Source of the DNA: an uncultured Verrucomicrobiota bacterium
GTDB lineage: Bacteria > Verrucomicrobiota > Verrucomicrobiia > Opitutales > Intestinicryptomonadaceae
NCBI GenBank assembly: GCA_949293415.1
Contig: CASFDK010000023.1
Span: 1-64,000 of the forward strand
DNA: 64,000 bases
Direction of reading: 5' to 3'
Positions 37,822-45,987 of this stretch are shown one piece after another (within the stretch, counting starts at the first letter, position 1; each line of letters opens with the position of its first letter). The notes under the pieces are model-generated. The model saw nothing but the letters and a program-made list of their open reading frames with translations. It was not told the origin of the DNA and searched no databases. A program made the position numbers and the translations under genes.

Positions 37822-40527
37822 CTACGCTTTGTACGCCTTGAGCAGTTTTCCGATTTCGGCGATTTTCGCGCGGCAGTCTTCGAGCTGTTTCCTTGCGCCC
37901 TCGATGACCTTTGCGGGGGCTTTCGAAGTAAACGCCTCGTTCGAGAGTCGGGCGACCGTCGCGTTTTCGAAACCCTTGAGCTTTGCAAGCTCCTTTTCCA
38001 GACGCATTACTTCCGCCGCCATATCGACTTCCCCCGTCATATCGAGATACACCGTGCCGAGGGCCGAGAGCGTCGCGGGCGAATCGTATTCAGTCTGGAG
38101 CACCGCAATCGATTCCGCGCCGACGAGCTTCTTGAGCTTTTCGACGTTCTTCGCGAAGACTTCCGCGCACTGCGCGTCGGCGGGCAGCAGCGACATTTTC
38201 GAGTCGCGTTTTGTGCCGACCTTGCACTGAGCCTTGAGCGCGCGCGCCTTTGCAACGAAGTCTTTGAGTTTTTCGGTGTCCGCCGCCGCGCTATCGTCAA
38301 TCGAAAGTCCCCAGTTGTCGATTTCGTCGACGAATGCGGGAGAGACGTTTTGGATAAACGAAGTTGCGTCGCCGTAGCCCATCGAGTGCCAAAGTTCCTC
38401 GGTGATGAACGGCATAAACGGATGGAGCATAAGCAGCGTCTGGCGCAGGCAGAGGTCTTGGACGGCGAGAACCGTAGCCTTCGCCGATTCGTCGGCAAGG
38501 CGCGACTTCGACACTTCGAGATACCATCCGCAGAAGTCGTTCCAGAAAAATGCGTAGAGGTCTTGGGTTACGGCGTTGAACTGGTACGACTCGTAGTCCT
38601 TTTCGACCGATTCGTAGCACTTTGTCAAGTTAGCGAGAATCGAGTGGTCGTCGGAGTCGAGCTTCGACACGTCGATGCGGTCTACAATCGCCTTGAGCGA
38701 GGAGTTGTCGCCCATACCGCCCGACATCTGGCGGAAGCGGCAGGCGTTCCAAAGTTTGTTGCAGAAGTTTCTGCCCAATTCCACGCGCTCTTCGCTGAAC
38801 AGGATGTCCTGCCCCTGCGGCGCGCAGTTCATCACGCCGAAGCGCAGACCGTCCGCGCCGTAGCGCGCGATGATGTCGAGCGGGTCGGGCGAGTTGCCGA
38901 GGCTCTTCGACATTTTGCGCCCCTGCATATCGCGGATAATGCCCGTAAAATATACGTTCTTGAACGGGATGCGTTCGCTCGGCGTGCCGTCGAGAAATTC
39001 CAGACCAGCCATAATCATTCTGGCGACCCAGAAGAAGATGATGTCGGGGCCCGTCACCAAGACGGATGTCGGATAGAAATAGTCCATCCCCTCCTCTTTC
39101 ATCTTTTCGGGATTCGGCCAGCCCATCGTGCCGAACGGCCAAATCCACGAGCTTGCCCAAGTATCGAGCGAGTCGGGGTCTTGCTCCCAATTTTCGGGGT
39201 CGGCGGGCGCGTCGACGCCAACGTAAACCTCTTCGGGGTTGTGTATGTCGGGGTTTGCAACACCCTTGCGGTACCACACGGGAATACGGTGTCCCCACCA
39301 AATTTGACGGCTTATGCACCAGTCGCGGATGTTGTCGAGCCAGTGTTCGTAAGTTTTTTCCCAGCGTTTGGGCCAGAACTTGATTGCGCCCGATTCCACC
39401 GCAGCCTTCGCCTCGGCGACTTTCGGATAGCGCATAAACCACTGGTCGGAAAGGCGCGGCTCAATCGGCACGCCGCCGCGTTCGGAAAAGCCCACGTTGT
39501 TGTCGTAGTCTTCGATTGCGACAAGCTGCCCGAGTTCGTCGAGCTTCTTCACCGCCTTTTCGCGCGCGGCAAAGCGGTCGAGCCCGCAGAAATCCTCTCC
39601 CGCGAGCGCGTTCATCGTCGCGTCGGGGTTCATTACGTCGATAATCGGCAGGTTGTGGCGTTGCCCGATTTCGAAGTCGGCAACGTCGTGCGCGGGGGTC
39701 ACCTTGAGCACGCCCGTGCCGAATTTCATATCGACGTATTCGTCGCCGATAATCGGAATCGGGGCTTTGGGGAACGGTCTCCAAACGTGCATTCCGACGT
39801 ACTTTTTATAGCGTTCGTCGTTGGGGTTTACCGCCACGGCTGAGTCGCCCATAATCGTTTCGGGACGCGTCGTGGAAATTTCGAGGAACACCCCGGGTTC
39901 TTCGACAAGCTCGTATTTCATTCTGAAGAGCTTGCTCTTCTGGGGTGTCATTATGACCTCTTCGTCGGAAAGCGCGGTAAGGTTTACGGGGCACCAGTTG
40001 ACCATTCGCTTGCCGCGGTAGATGTAGCCCTGTTTGAAAAGTTTTACGAAGGCGGTCAGAACGCCGCGCGAGTAGTCGTCGTCGAGCGTGTGGACGAGGC
40101 GCGACCAGTCGCACGATGCGCCCAGTTTCTTGAGCTGTTCGATGATTATGCCGCCGTGTTTGTCGCGCCACTGTTTTGCGACCTCTATGAATTTGTCGCG
40201 TCCGAGTTCGCGCGCGCTTGTCTTTTTTTCCCTGCGCAGGTACGACTCAACTTTTGTCTGCGTCGCAACGCCCGCGTGGTCCGTCCCCGGAATCCATATT
40301 GCCGATTTACCCGTCTGGCGCGCGCGGCGTATGAGGATATCTTGGATTGTGTTGTTGAGAACGTGCCCCATCGTCAGCACACCCGTTACGTTCGGCGGCG
40401 GAATGACGACAGAATACGCCTCCTTGTTCGGATCTATTTTGCCCTTGAAGCAACCCGATTCAACCCAAGTTTTATACCACTTATCCTCCACTTCCGAAGG
40501 ATTATATGCTTTTGAAATATCGCTCAT
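37822..40527 (-). CDS. valS: valine--tRNA ligase
   Basis: 901 residues, class I synthetase. PPPNVTGVLTMGHVLNN carries the HIGH-type motif (T52-M-G-H55), and GRKMSKSLGN the KMSKS loop (K538-S542). The CP1 editing domain lies between, and the C-terminal coiled-coil arm typical of ValRS (LEKELAKLKGFENATVARLSNEAFTSKAP, abbreviated) ends the protein. The frame is open 23 codons further upstream, but that part (MPRTITDIKDL) lies in repeat DNA; the ATG at 40527 gives the conserved MSDISKAYNPSEVEDKWY. It is flanked by a terminator downstream and the hairpin-rich gap upstream. Confidence 0.97.
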   Translation of the reverse strand: MSDISKAYNPSEVEDKWYKTWVESGCFKGKIDPNKEAYSVVIPPPNVTGVLTMGHVLNNTIQDILIRRARQTGKSAIWIPGTDHAGVATQTKVESYLRREKKTSARELGRDKFIEVAKQWRDKHGGIIIEQLKKLGASCDWSRLVHTLDDDYSRGVLTAFVKLFKQGYIYRGKRMVNWCPVNLTALSDEEVIMTPQKSKLFRMKYELVEEPGVFLEISTTRPETIMGDSAVAVNPNDERYKKYVGMHVWRPFPKAPIPIIGDEYVDMKFGTGVLKVTPAHDVADFEIGQRHNLPIIDVMNPDATMNALAGEDFCGLDRFAAREKAVKKLDELGQLVAIEDYDNNVGFSERGGVPIEPRLSDQWFMRYPKVAEAKAAVESGAIKFWPKRWEKTYEHWLDNIRDWCISRQIWWGHRIPVWYRKGVANPDIHNPEEVYVGVDAPADPENWEQDPDSLDTWASSWIWPFGTMGWPNPEKMKEEGMDYFYPTSVLVTGPDIIFFWVARMIMAGLEFLDGTPSERIPFKNVYFTGIIRDMQGRKMSKSLGNSPDPLDIIARYGADGLRFGVMNCAPQGQDILFSEERVELGRNFCNKLWNACRFRQMSGGMGDNSSLKAIVDRIDVSKLDSDDHSILANLTKCYESVEKDYESYQFNAVTQDLYAFFWNDFCGWYLEVSKSRLADESAKATVLAVQDLCLRQTLLMLHPFMPFITEELWHSMGYGDATSFIQNVSPAFVDEIDNWGLSIDDSAAADTEKLKDFVAKARALKAQCKVGTKRDSKMSLLPADAQCAEVFAKNVEKLKKLVGAESIAVLQTEYDSPATLSALGTVYLDMTGEVDMAAEVMRLEKELAKLKGFENATVARLSNEAFTSKAPAKVIEGARKQLEDCRAKIAEIGKLLKAYKA

Positions 40528-40572
40528 AAAACCGTAAATAATCCGATACCAACCCCAAACTGTCAAATCTTT

Positions 40573-40628
40573 TATATCTGTGATTGTGCGCGGCATTTTT
40601 TATATCTGTGATTATGCGCGGCAACTAT
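40573..40628. repeat. two tandem 28-bp units upstream of valS
   Basis: TATATCTGTGATTGTGCGCG at 40573 and TATATCTGTGATTATGCGCG at 40601, period 28, differing at one base over the first 20. The second unit runs into the CTATAG palindrome, and its TGTGATNNNNCGCGGC matches the linker of copy B, so the first unit looks like a truncated copy of the same repeat. Confidence 0.6.
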
Positions 40629-40737
40629 AGTTGCCGCTTTTCCGCTTCCTCCGCATTGGCAGGCTGGAGCCTGCACGCCATTGTGGGGGCTTCGCCCCCA
40701 AGTGGGCATTTTGCTTCGCAAAATAATCACCCACGTT
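40618..40737 (+). repeat. hairpin cluster with the CTATAG palindrome (copy C)
   Basis: In order: GCGGCAACTATAGTTGCCGC (40618-40637), identical to copy B; GCAGGCTGGAGCCTGC (40659-40674); TGGGGGCTTCGCCCCCA (40684-40700); ATTTTGCTTCGCAAAAT (40708-40724). GTGGG and CCCAC enclose the last one. The last two have a TTC loop and unrelated arms. It lies in the 335-base gap between valS and the PEP-CTERM gene; nothing coding is seen there. Confidence 0.7.
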
Positions 40738-40814
40738 CCCCCGCCGAACCTTTGGTGTAATTACGAACAAGCAACATCACTTATTCTGAGAATCTCTTTT
40801 TTTTCAAAAACAAC

Positions 40815-40842
40815 AAAAAAGCTCCGCATTTGCGGAGCTTTT
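40815..40842 (-). terminator. intrinsic terminator of PEP-CTERM paralogue 1
   Basis: Minus strand AAGCTCCGC / GCGGAGCTT stem, 4-base loop, T6 tract. Almost identical to the terminator at 42957-42986. Confidence 0.9.
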
Positions 40843-40862
40843 CATATTACAAAATCAGCCTG

Positions 40863-42314
40863 TTATTTTCTACGGCGATAGGCGGCAAAGCCCAACGCAA
40901 TCGCGCCGAATATCATTGCATAAGTGGACGGTTCGGGAACTACCGCGTTCAGCCAGTAGCCGCTTGTGCCGTCGATGTATGTTCCCGCAACAAGTTCCAG
41001 ATCGTCTTTCGTGAAAGTTTTGCCGTTTTTGTCGGTTGCGGAAATCGAGATTGCTCCCCAATTATCGCTGCTTGCAAAGAAAATGCGCTCGTCGCCAAAG
41101 TTTTCGATTAAGAGCGTGCCGCCGCCACCCGTTCCGATGCTGATTTGCTCGAAAAATATCGTTGCGTCTTCGGCAACATCGAGCGTTATGTTGTGGTTCG
41201 ACTGGAAGTACAAGGAGCGGAATTTGTTGTCTTCGTTGACGATGAGTTTACTCCCGTTGCCGCCGTAGACCACGATGTTGGCAAGATTGAAGCGCGTGCT
41301 GTTCACCTGTACGGCGTTTTCTACGTTCAACGTCAGGGTGCCGCCGCCCATCCTGATTCTCGGCTCGTAGGTTTTGTCGTCGACAATCGAGATTTTTCCG
41401 TTGTCGGAAACAGTCAGCGAGCCCGAATCAATTATAATCGCGCCGTTTGCGTTTATTATGCCGTTACCCGAAACCGTAGTCGCACCCGCAAGTGTTAAGT
41501 TCGACGCAACTCCGCCCTTTGTGATGAGCGTACCTGTAATGGACGCATCGCGCAAGGTCAAGCTCTGCCCCGCCGCCGCCGTATAGTTGTATTCGCCGCG
41601 GACGTTAACCGTGCTACCCTCTTTGAACGTGGGAGCGGTTGTTGTGTTGAATACAGAGCCCGTTTCGATATCGAGAACCGTGCCGCTGTTAAATTCCATC
41701 GCTCCCGTATTGTTGAAGGTGGAATTGCCGCCGAGGAAAATTCCCGAACCCGAGTAGGAGAACGTCGAATTTGCCACACGATAGTCTACAACCGCGCCGT
41801 TGCCCGCCTTCAAACCCGTACGGGCGTGCATAGTTGCGTTCAGATATGTTCCGCCGACATTTGCGTTCATATTGAACGACATCCAAGTGCTTTCGTTCGT
41901 GCCGTTGTTGTGGACAAACCTGAATTCTTCGCCCAAGTTTATATTTGCGGTCGCGGAATTGCCGAGCGAATTTTTGAAGTCCACGCCGCCGATGCGCCAA
42001 GACATTTTGCCGTTGTTGTCAAAGACGTGTTCGATAACGTCGTTCGAGGCGGTTTTTACGTCGATAGTCAAGCCGTAAGCGATGTCCCAGAGCGACGGCG
42101 ACCCGCTTGTGGTGAGCGAATTTACCGTTCCAAAGTCGCCGCTGAACATTGCGTTGTTGCTTTCGTTCGGTTTGAGGACGATGTCGTAATCGCCAGAGGG
42201 GATTAGCGTGCGCCCGCCCTGAGTACCGTTGCCGCCGACCACTTCCATAGGAGTTCCCGCGAACAGCGAAGCGGCGCAAAGCGAAGATAAAACAAATAAT
42301 GTAGATTTTTTCAT
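40863..42314 (-). CDS. PEP-CTERM exported protein, tandem paralogue 1
   Basis: 483 residues. A signal peptide (MKKSTLFVLSSLCAASLFAG) is followed by a long Gly/Asn/Thr-rich beta-helix region with repeated strand-turn units (SGNGIINANGAIIIDSG-like). The C-terminal exosortase signal is VPEPSTYAMIFGAIALGF followed by AAYRRRK. The first about 40 residues and last about 25 are nearly identical to the paralogue at 43007-44503, while the middle diverges with insertions. I chose the third-codon-later ATG at 42314 because the signal peptide then begins MKKST. The upstream region holds a palindromic candidate operator. Likely a surface or extracellular-matrix adhesin-like protein; exact role unknown. 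Confidence 0.9.
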   Translation of the reverse strand: MKKSTLFVLSSLCAASLFAGTPMEVVGGNGTQGGRTLIPSGDYDIVLKPNESNNAMFSGDFGTVNSLTTSGSPSLWDIAYGLTIDVKTASNDVIEHVFDNNGKMSWRIGGVDFKNSLGNSATANINLGEEFRFVHNNGTNESTWMSFNMNANVGGTYLNATMHARTGLKAGNGAVVDYRVANSTFSYSGSGIFLGGNSTFNNTGAMEFNSGTVLDIETGSVFNTTTAPTFKEGSTVNVRGEYNYTAAAGQSLTLRDASITGTLITKGGVASNLTLAGATTVSGNGIINANGAIIIDSGSLTVSDNGKISIVDDKTYEPRIRMGGGTLTLNVENAVQVNSTRFNLANIVVYGGNGSKLIVNEDNKFRSLYFQSNHNITLDVAEDATIFFEQISIGTGGGGTLLIENFGDERIFFASSDNWGAISISATDKNGKTFTKDDLELVAGTYIDGTSGYWLNAVVPEPSTYAMIFGAIALGFAAYRRRK

Positions 42315-42363
42315 AAGTACCAATAATTTCGGGTTCAGATTGTGGGGATGGTAGAGATGGTAA

Positions 42364-42389
42364 TATTGCCAACAGTAGTATTGGCAATA
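42364..42389. promoter_or_regulatory. palindromic candidate operator upstream of PEP-CTERM paralogue 1
   Basis: TATTGCCAA and TTGGCAATA flank 8 bases, 50 bases upstream of the ATG. On the minus strand TTGCCA and TATTAC within it are 16 bases apart, so it could overlap a promoter. The second paralogue carries a 180-bp expanded version at 44553-44732. Confidence 0.4.
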
Positions 42390-42550
42390 CGATGCAAACC
42401 CGCATCAACAACTGGCAAACGGATTGTGCAGCAGGAGAAAACTTTTTTCGACAAATTTTCGGAATTTTGTTGACTGAATTTCAAAAGCTTGCCAATCTCT
42501 CAAACGTTTGAGGGGGGCTACGGGTTTGCCCTGTTCCGATTCTTCGGCAG
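42390..42550. repeat. duplicated upstream block, copy 1
   Basis: About 160 bases matching 44733-44892 with only about nine differences, including the palindrome CTCAAACGTTTGAG (42498-42511). In copy 1 it overlaps the 3' part of the small gene at 42405-42746; in copy 2 it lies before the gene at 44940. Confidence 0.85.
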
Positions 42551-42746
42551 CGAAGCGCGCCTCCGCAGTGGGATCTCCCTGATTGGGATTGAGAACGAGG
42601 TCGGGCTTGCCCTCTTCGGAGACAAGCTGCACGCGGCTTGTTGTTCCGCCGTAGACGTTGGAAACCGTGTCTTCCTGCGCCTGCGCGAACGCCGCAAATG
42701 CGAATACCGACGCAATCGCGGCACAATATTTGGCTTTTGCTTTCAT
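42405..42746 (-). CDS. small exported protein, unknown function; C-terminus inside a repeat
   Basis: 113 residues with a clear signal peptide (MKAKAKYCAAIASVFAFAAFAQA). Residues 23-65 are acidic and polar (EDTVSNVYGG, VSEEGKPDLVLNPNQGDP). Residues from about 66 on are encoded in the duplicated block; in the second copy the equivalent frame ends after 14 codons, so the basic/aromatic tail (KFRKFVEKSFLLLHNPFASC) may be a by-product of repeat insertion. It lies 90 bases upstream of PEP-CTERM paralogue 1 on the same strand and has a plausible promoter. I do not recognise a family. Confidence 0.6.
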   Translation of the reverse strand: MKAKAKYCAAIASVFAFAAFAQAQEDTVSNVYGGTTSRVQLVSEEGKPDLVLNPNQGDPTAEARFAAEESEQGKPVAPLKRLRDWQAFEIQSTKFRKFVEKSFLLLHNPFASC

Positions 42747-42811
42747 AAGGATTTTAAGGTTGTTAAGTTAAAGCAGATATAAAATAAACCCACTGGGGCT
42801 CATCTGCGCGG

Positions 42812-42840
42812 AAATCTACCGCAAAAAGGCAATATATTCA
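42812..42840 (-). promoter_or_regulatory. candidate promoter for the small exported protein gene
   Basis: Minus strand TTGAAT (42840-42835), 17-base spacer, TAGATT (42817-42812), about 65 bases before the ATG. Confidence 0.4.
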
Positions 42841-42956
42841 ACACGAAATAACGGAAATTTATTCAACGGTTTACCAACACTATCACATTAAAATAAAGCA
42901 AATTACAAAACCGACCGTAAAACCGAGCAGACCTAAAGCAAACAAAAAACACTTGA

Positions 42957-42986
42957 CAAAAAAAGCTCCGCGTTTGCGGAGCTTTT
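42957..42986 (-). terminator. intrinsic terminator of PEP-CTERM paralogue 2
   Basis: Minus strand AAGCTCCGC / GCGGAGCTT around a 4-base loop with a T7 tract; one base different from the terminator of paralogue 1. Confidence 0.9.
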
Positions 42987-43006
42987 CGTATTACAAAATC
43001 AGCCCG

Positions 43007-44503
43007 CTATTTTCTACGGCGATAGGCGGCAAAGCCCAACGCAATCGCGCCGAATATCATTGCATAAGTGGACGGTTCGGGAACTGCGATCGCGTTCAAC
43101 CAGTAGCCGTTTATACCTTCGGTGTACTGACCTGCCACGAACTCGAAATCTTCCGTCGTCAACGTCTTGCCGTCTTCTGTCGTAGCGGAAATAGTCAGCT
43201 GTTTTTCGGCGAGCTCCTTGTTGATAAAGAATATTCTGTTGTCTTCAAAATTCGTTATATTCAGATAATTGCCCGATTCGGCGGTCGAGGACATTCCCTG
43301 AAATAGGAGCGTGGAGGAATCGTCAAGCACTACATCTACGGAATTGTTGTTGCCGCTGTAGTAAAGTTGGTCGAACTTGTTCGAAGCATTTAGGATGAGC
43401 TTTGTATTCTTCGACATAATCAAAAGATTTACGTTTCTCTCTTTTCCCTCCGAAGTTATACTTTTAAAAGCATTCTCTTTGCCAAGGGTAAGTTCCGCGC
43501 CATTGTTGAGCATTATTCTGCCCCTGTACATTGTATCCATATCGCGCAAAGTAATACCGTTACTTCCCGATTCAACAGCGAAAGTTTTACCGATAACCAT
43601 CGCGCCGATAAAGTCGCCCGAAGAGCCTGCGGCAAACGTTGTCGCGCCGTTGAATATTATGCGCCCGCTCGTGCCGAGCTTAACGTCCAAATCCTTTGCG
43701 ACAAACGAACCCGAAACATTCACATCTCCGCCGAAAGTGACAGACGATGTTCCCGTATAGTTGTAGTTTCCCGCCACGTTCAACTGGCTGCCCGAAGCAA
43801 AAGTGGGAGCAACCGTCGTATTGAATGTCGAACCCGCTTCCACATCGAGAACCGTGCCGCTTTTAAATTCCATCGCTCCCGTATTGTTGAAGGTGGAATT
43901 GCCGCTTACATAAACGCCAGAATTCAGTTTCGCGAAACTCGAGCGCGTGACGTTCCAGTTGACGGTCGAGCCGTTGTCCGCCTTCAAACCCGTTCTCTCA
44001 TAATCTAACGCGTTGAGGTATTTACCCTCTACATTGGCGTTCATCGAGAAAGCCAGCCAAGTGGACTGCTCGCCGTTGTTGTGGACAAGCCTGAATTCTT
44101 CGCCCAAGTTTATCTTTGCGGTCGCGGAATTGCCGAGCGAATTTTTGAAAGTTACGCCGCCGATGCGCCACTGCATTTTACCGTTGTTTACGAGCACGTT
44201 CTCGATGACGTCGGACGACGAATTTTTCACGTCGATTGTCAAGCTGTAGGCGATGTCCCAGAGGTCGGGATTGCCTTCGGTTGTAAGCGAGTTTATTGTG
44301 ACCAACCCACCTTCCGAATTGGTTTTAAAGAACGCTTTCGAAGGGGTATCGGCATTCGGCTTCAGGATAACGTCGTAATCGCCAGAGGGGATTGACGTGC
44401 GCCCGCTCTCAGCACCGTCGCCGCCGACCACTTCCATAGGAGTTCCCGCGAACAGCGAAGCGGCGCAAAGCGAGGATAAAACAAATAATGTAGATTTTTT
44501 CAT
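43007..44503 (-). CDS. PEP-CTERM exported protein, tandem paralogue 2
   Basis: 498 residues with the same plan as paralogue 1: signal peptide MKKSTLFVLSSLCAASLFAG, the shared opening TPMEVVGGDGAESGRTSIPS, a beta-helix-like middle, and the terminal VPEPSTYAMIFGAIALGF plus AAYRRRK tag. The shared middle motif FNNTGAMEFKSGTVLDVEAG marks a second conserved core. ATG chosen at 44503 for the MKKST n-region. The mature centre differs by many substitutions and indels, consistent with older duplication followed by diversification of the exposed part. Predicted exosortase substrate on the cell surface. Confidence 0.9.
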   Translation of the reverse strand: MKKSTLFVLSSLCAASLFAGTPMEVVGGDGAESGRTSIPSGDYDVILKPNADTPSKAFFKTNSEGGLVTINSLTTEGNPDLWDIAYSLTIDVKNSSSDVIENVLVNNGKMQWRIGGVTFKNSLGNSATAKINLGEEFRLVHNNGEQSTWLAFSMNANVEGKYLNALDYERTGLKADNGSTVNWNVTRSSFAKLNSGVYVSGNSTFNNTGAMEFKSGTVLDVEAGSTFNTTVAPTFASGSQLNVAGNYNYTGTSSVTFGGDVNVSGSFVAKDLDVKLGTSGRIIFNGATTFAAGSSGDFIGAMVIGKTFAVESGSNGITLRDMDTMYRGRIMLNNGAELTLGKENAFKSITSEGKERNVNLLIMSKNTKLILNASNKFDQLYYSGNNNSVDVVLDDSSTLLFQGMSSTAESGNYLNITNFEDNRIFFINKELAEKQLTISATTEDGKTLTTEDFEFVAGQYTEGINGYWLNAIAVPEPSTYAMIFGAIALGFAAYRRRK

Positions 44504-44552
44504 AAGTACCAATAAGTTCGGGTTCAGATTGTGGGGATGGTAGAGATGGTAA

Positions 44553-44732
44553 TATTGCCAATACTACTGTCAAGAGTTTTTTCATAAATTTGCGAAGCTT
44601 AGGATATAACCCTCTCCCCGCAAAATATCGCGAAAATTCTGCGATTGGCAAAACGGCGGCGAAACGCTCCGCCGCAACTTTCCCCAAAACACGCATATTA
44701 CAATTTCACACACAACAGTACTATTGGCAATA
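44553..44732. repeat. 180-bp segment bounded by 18-bp inverted repeats
   Basis: TATTGCCAATACTACTGT (44553-44570) and ACAGTACTATTGGCAATA (44715-44732) are inverted repeats with one mismatch, enclosing 144 bases with no open reading frame of note. The equivalent place beside paralogue 1 (42364-42389) has only TATTGCCA joined to the right arm. It is either a MITE-like insertion or an ancestral segment lost from copy 1. It occupies much of the 436-base divergent gap 44504-44939. Confidence 0.6.
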
Positions 44733-44892
44733 CGATACAAACCCGCATCGACAACTGGCAAACGGATTGTACAGCAGAAGAAAACTTTTTTCGGCAAATC
44801 TTCGGAATTTTGTTGACTGAATTTCAAAAGCTTGCCAATCTCTCAAACGTTTGAGGGGCTACGGGATTTGCCCTGTTCCGATTCTTCGGCAG
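44733..44892. repeat. duplicated upstream block, copy 2
   Basis: Matches 42390-42550 almost base for base, including CTCAAACGTTTGAG. The only coding remnant is a 14-codon version of the small exported protein's tail on the minus strand. Homology stops at 44892, 48 bases before the ATG of the next gene. Confidence 0.85.
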
Positions 44893-44939
44893 GCGGCGTG
44901 GCTTTCCCCGCATATAGGACAAAATCTATTGCTATCATT

Positions 44940-45944
44940 ATGGAAAATCTATCGAGAAGAAAATTTATGGGACTTTCGCTTGCGGGCGGGATGGCTCTGA
45001 CTTCGGGAATGCTCGTCGGCTGCGCAACGTCTTCGAACTGCGCAAAGTCGGACGCAAAAACTTGCGGCGCGAAAAAGTTCAAGATGAAGTTCGCTCCGCG
45101 CGGACTCTTCAGAGCCTCGTGCGGCAAAGACCCGTTCAAACGCTTCAAATGGTTGTCGGAAAACGGGTTTTGGGCGGTGGAAGGCGCCGTTTTCGTAAAC
45201 CCCGACAAAATCTATAGACAGGAGGAAATGAACCTGCAGCGCGCGCTCGGCGCGTACGCAAAGGAAGTCGGGCTTGAGATGGGCTGCGTAAGCTCGATGA
45301 ACAATAAGGACTTCCCCGTGATGACAGCAAACCAAGTACCCGTAAAGGACAGGGTTATCCGCGACAAAAAAGCACTCCGCCAACACCTCGCAAACCAGAT
45401 GGACAATACTTTCGGCGTGATGGAACGCCTCGGCAGCAGGCAGTTCATCATAGGCGCGGGCACGGTAGACAAGGAACTTTCGCCCGAAAAGCAGTACGAA
45501 AACACTGTCGAAAATATGGCGTTCTGCGCAGACTACTGCAAACGCTACGGTTTCACGATGGAAATCGAGCCGCTCAACACGACGAGCCATCCCAATTTGT
45601 ACATCGACAGAGCCGCACTCGGCGCGAAAATCGTGCGCGACGTAAACAATCCGCACTGCCGCCTGCTCTTCGACATCTTCCACGAACAAATGCAGGTCGG
45701 CAACCTCAACGCGCTCGACGACCCAGAAATCTGGAAGTGCATCGAGTCGTTCCACATGGCGGACGCGCCCGGCCGCAACGAACCCACCACGGGAATCATA
45801 GACTACAAGAAAGTACTCAAGAAAATTTGGGACAAAGGCTACCGCGGTTTCATCGGCTTGGAACACGGACAAACAGACAAGTCGCTTGCGGGCGACCGAA
45901 AGCTTTTGCAAATCTACCGCGATATCGATTCGGTCGTGGCGTAA
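44940..45944 (+). CDS. exported hydroxypyruvate isomerase-like lipoprotein (TIM barrel)
   Basis: 334 residues. A Tat-type signal (SRRKFMGLSLAGG) leads into a lipobox ending LVGC. The catalytic barrel has Hyi-family strand ends: FTMEIEPLN, LLFDIFHEQM, SFHMADAPGRNEPTTG and FIGLEHG, giving the two Glu, Asp and His metal ligands. Hyi normally interconverts hydroxypyruvate and tartronate semialdehyde in the cytoplasm; an exported lipoprotein form suggests another small keto-sugar substrate. The frame is open upstream to 44832, but that part lies in the duplicated block, and the signal starts at the ATG at 44940. The Gfo/Idh/MocA gene follows 43 bases later. Confidence 0.88.
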   Translation: MENLSRRKFMGLSLAGGMALTSGMLVGCATSSNCAKSDAKTCGAKKFKMKFAPRGLFRASCGKDPFKRFKWLSENGFWAVEGAVFVNPDKIYRQEEMNLQRALGAYAKEVGLEMGCVSSMNNKDFPVMTANQVPVKDRVIRDKKALRQHLANQMDNTFGVMERLGSRQFIIGAGTVDKELSPEKQYENTVENMAFCADYCKRYGFTMEIEPLNTTSHPNLYIDRAALGAKIVRDVNNPHCRLLFDIFHEQMQVGNLNALDDPEIWKCIESFHMADAPGRNEPTTGIIDYKKVLKKIWDKGYRGFIGLEHGQTDKSLAGDRKLLQIYRDIDSVVA

Positions 45945-45987
45945 ATTTCAAACTCAATATCAACTATTATTATATACAAGGAAAATT

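Noticed and set aside
37702-39843. 713-codon open frame opposite valS
   Set aside because: Antisense shadow; the valS frame has all class I motifs.
40528-40596. 23-codon N-terminal extension of valS
   Set aside because: It lies partly in repeat DNA, and ValRS homology starts at 40527.
40573-40628. 28-bp tandem repeat as a CRISPR remnant
   Set aside because: Only two units without spacer; it matches the linker of the palindrome repeat family.
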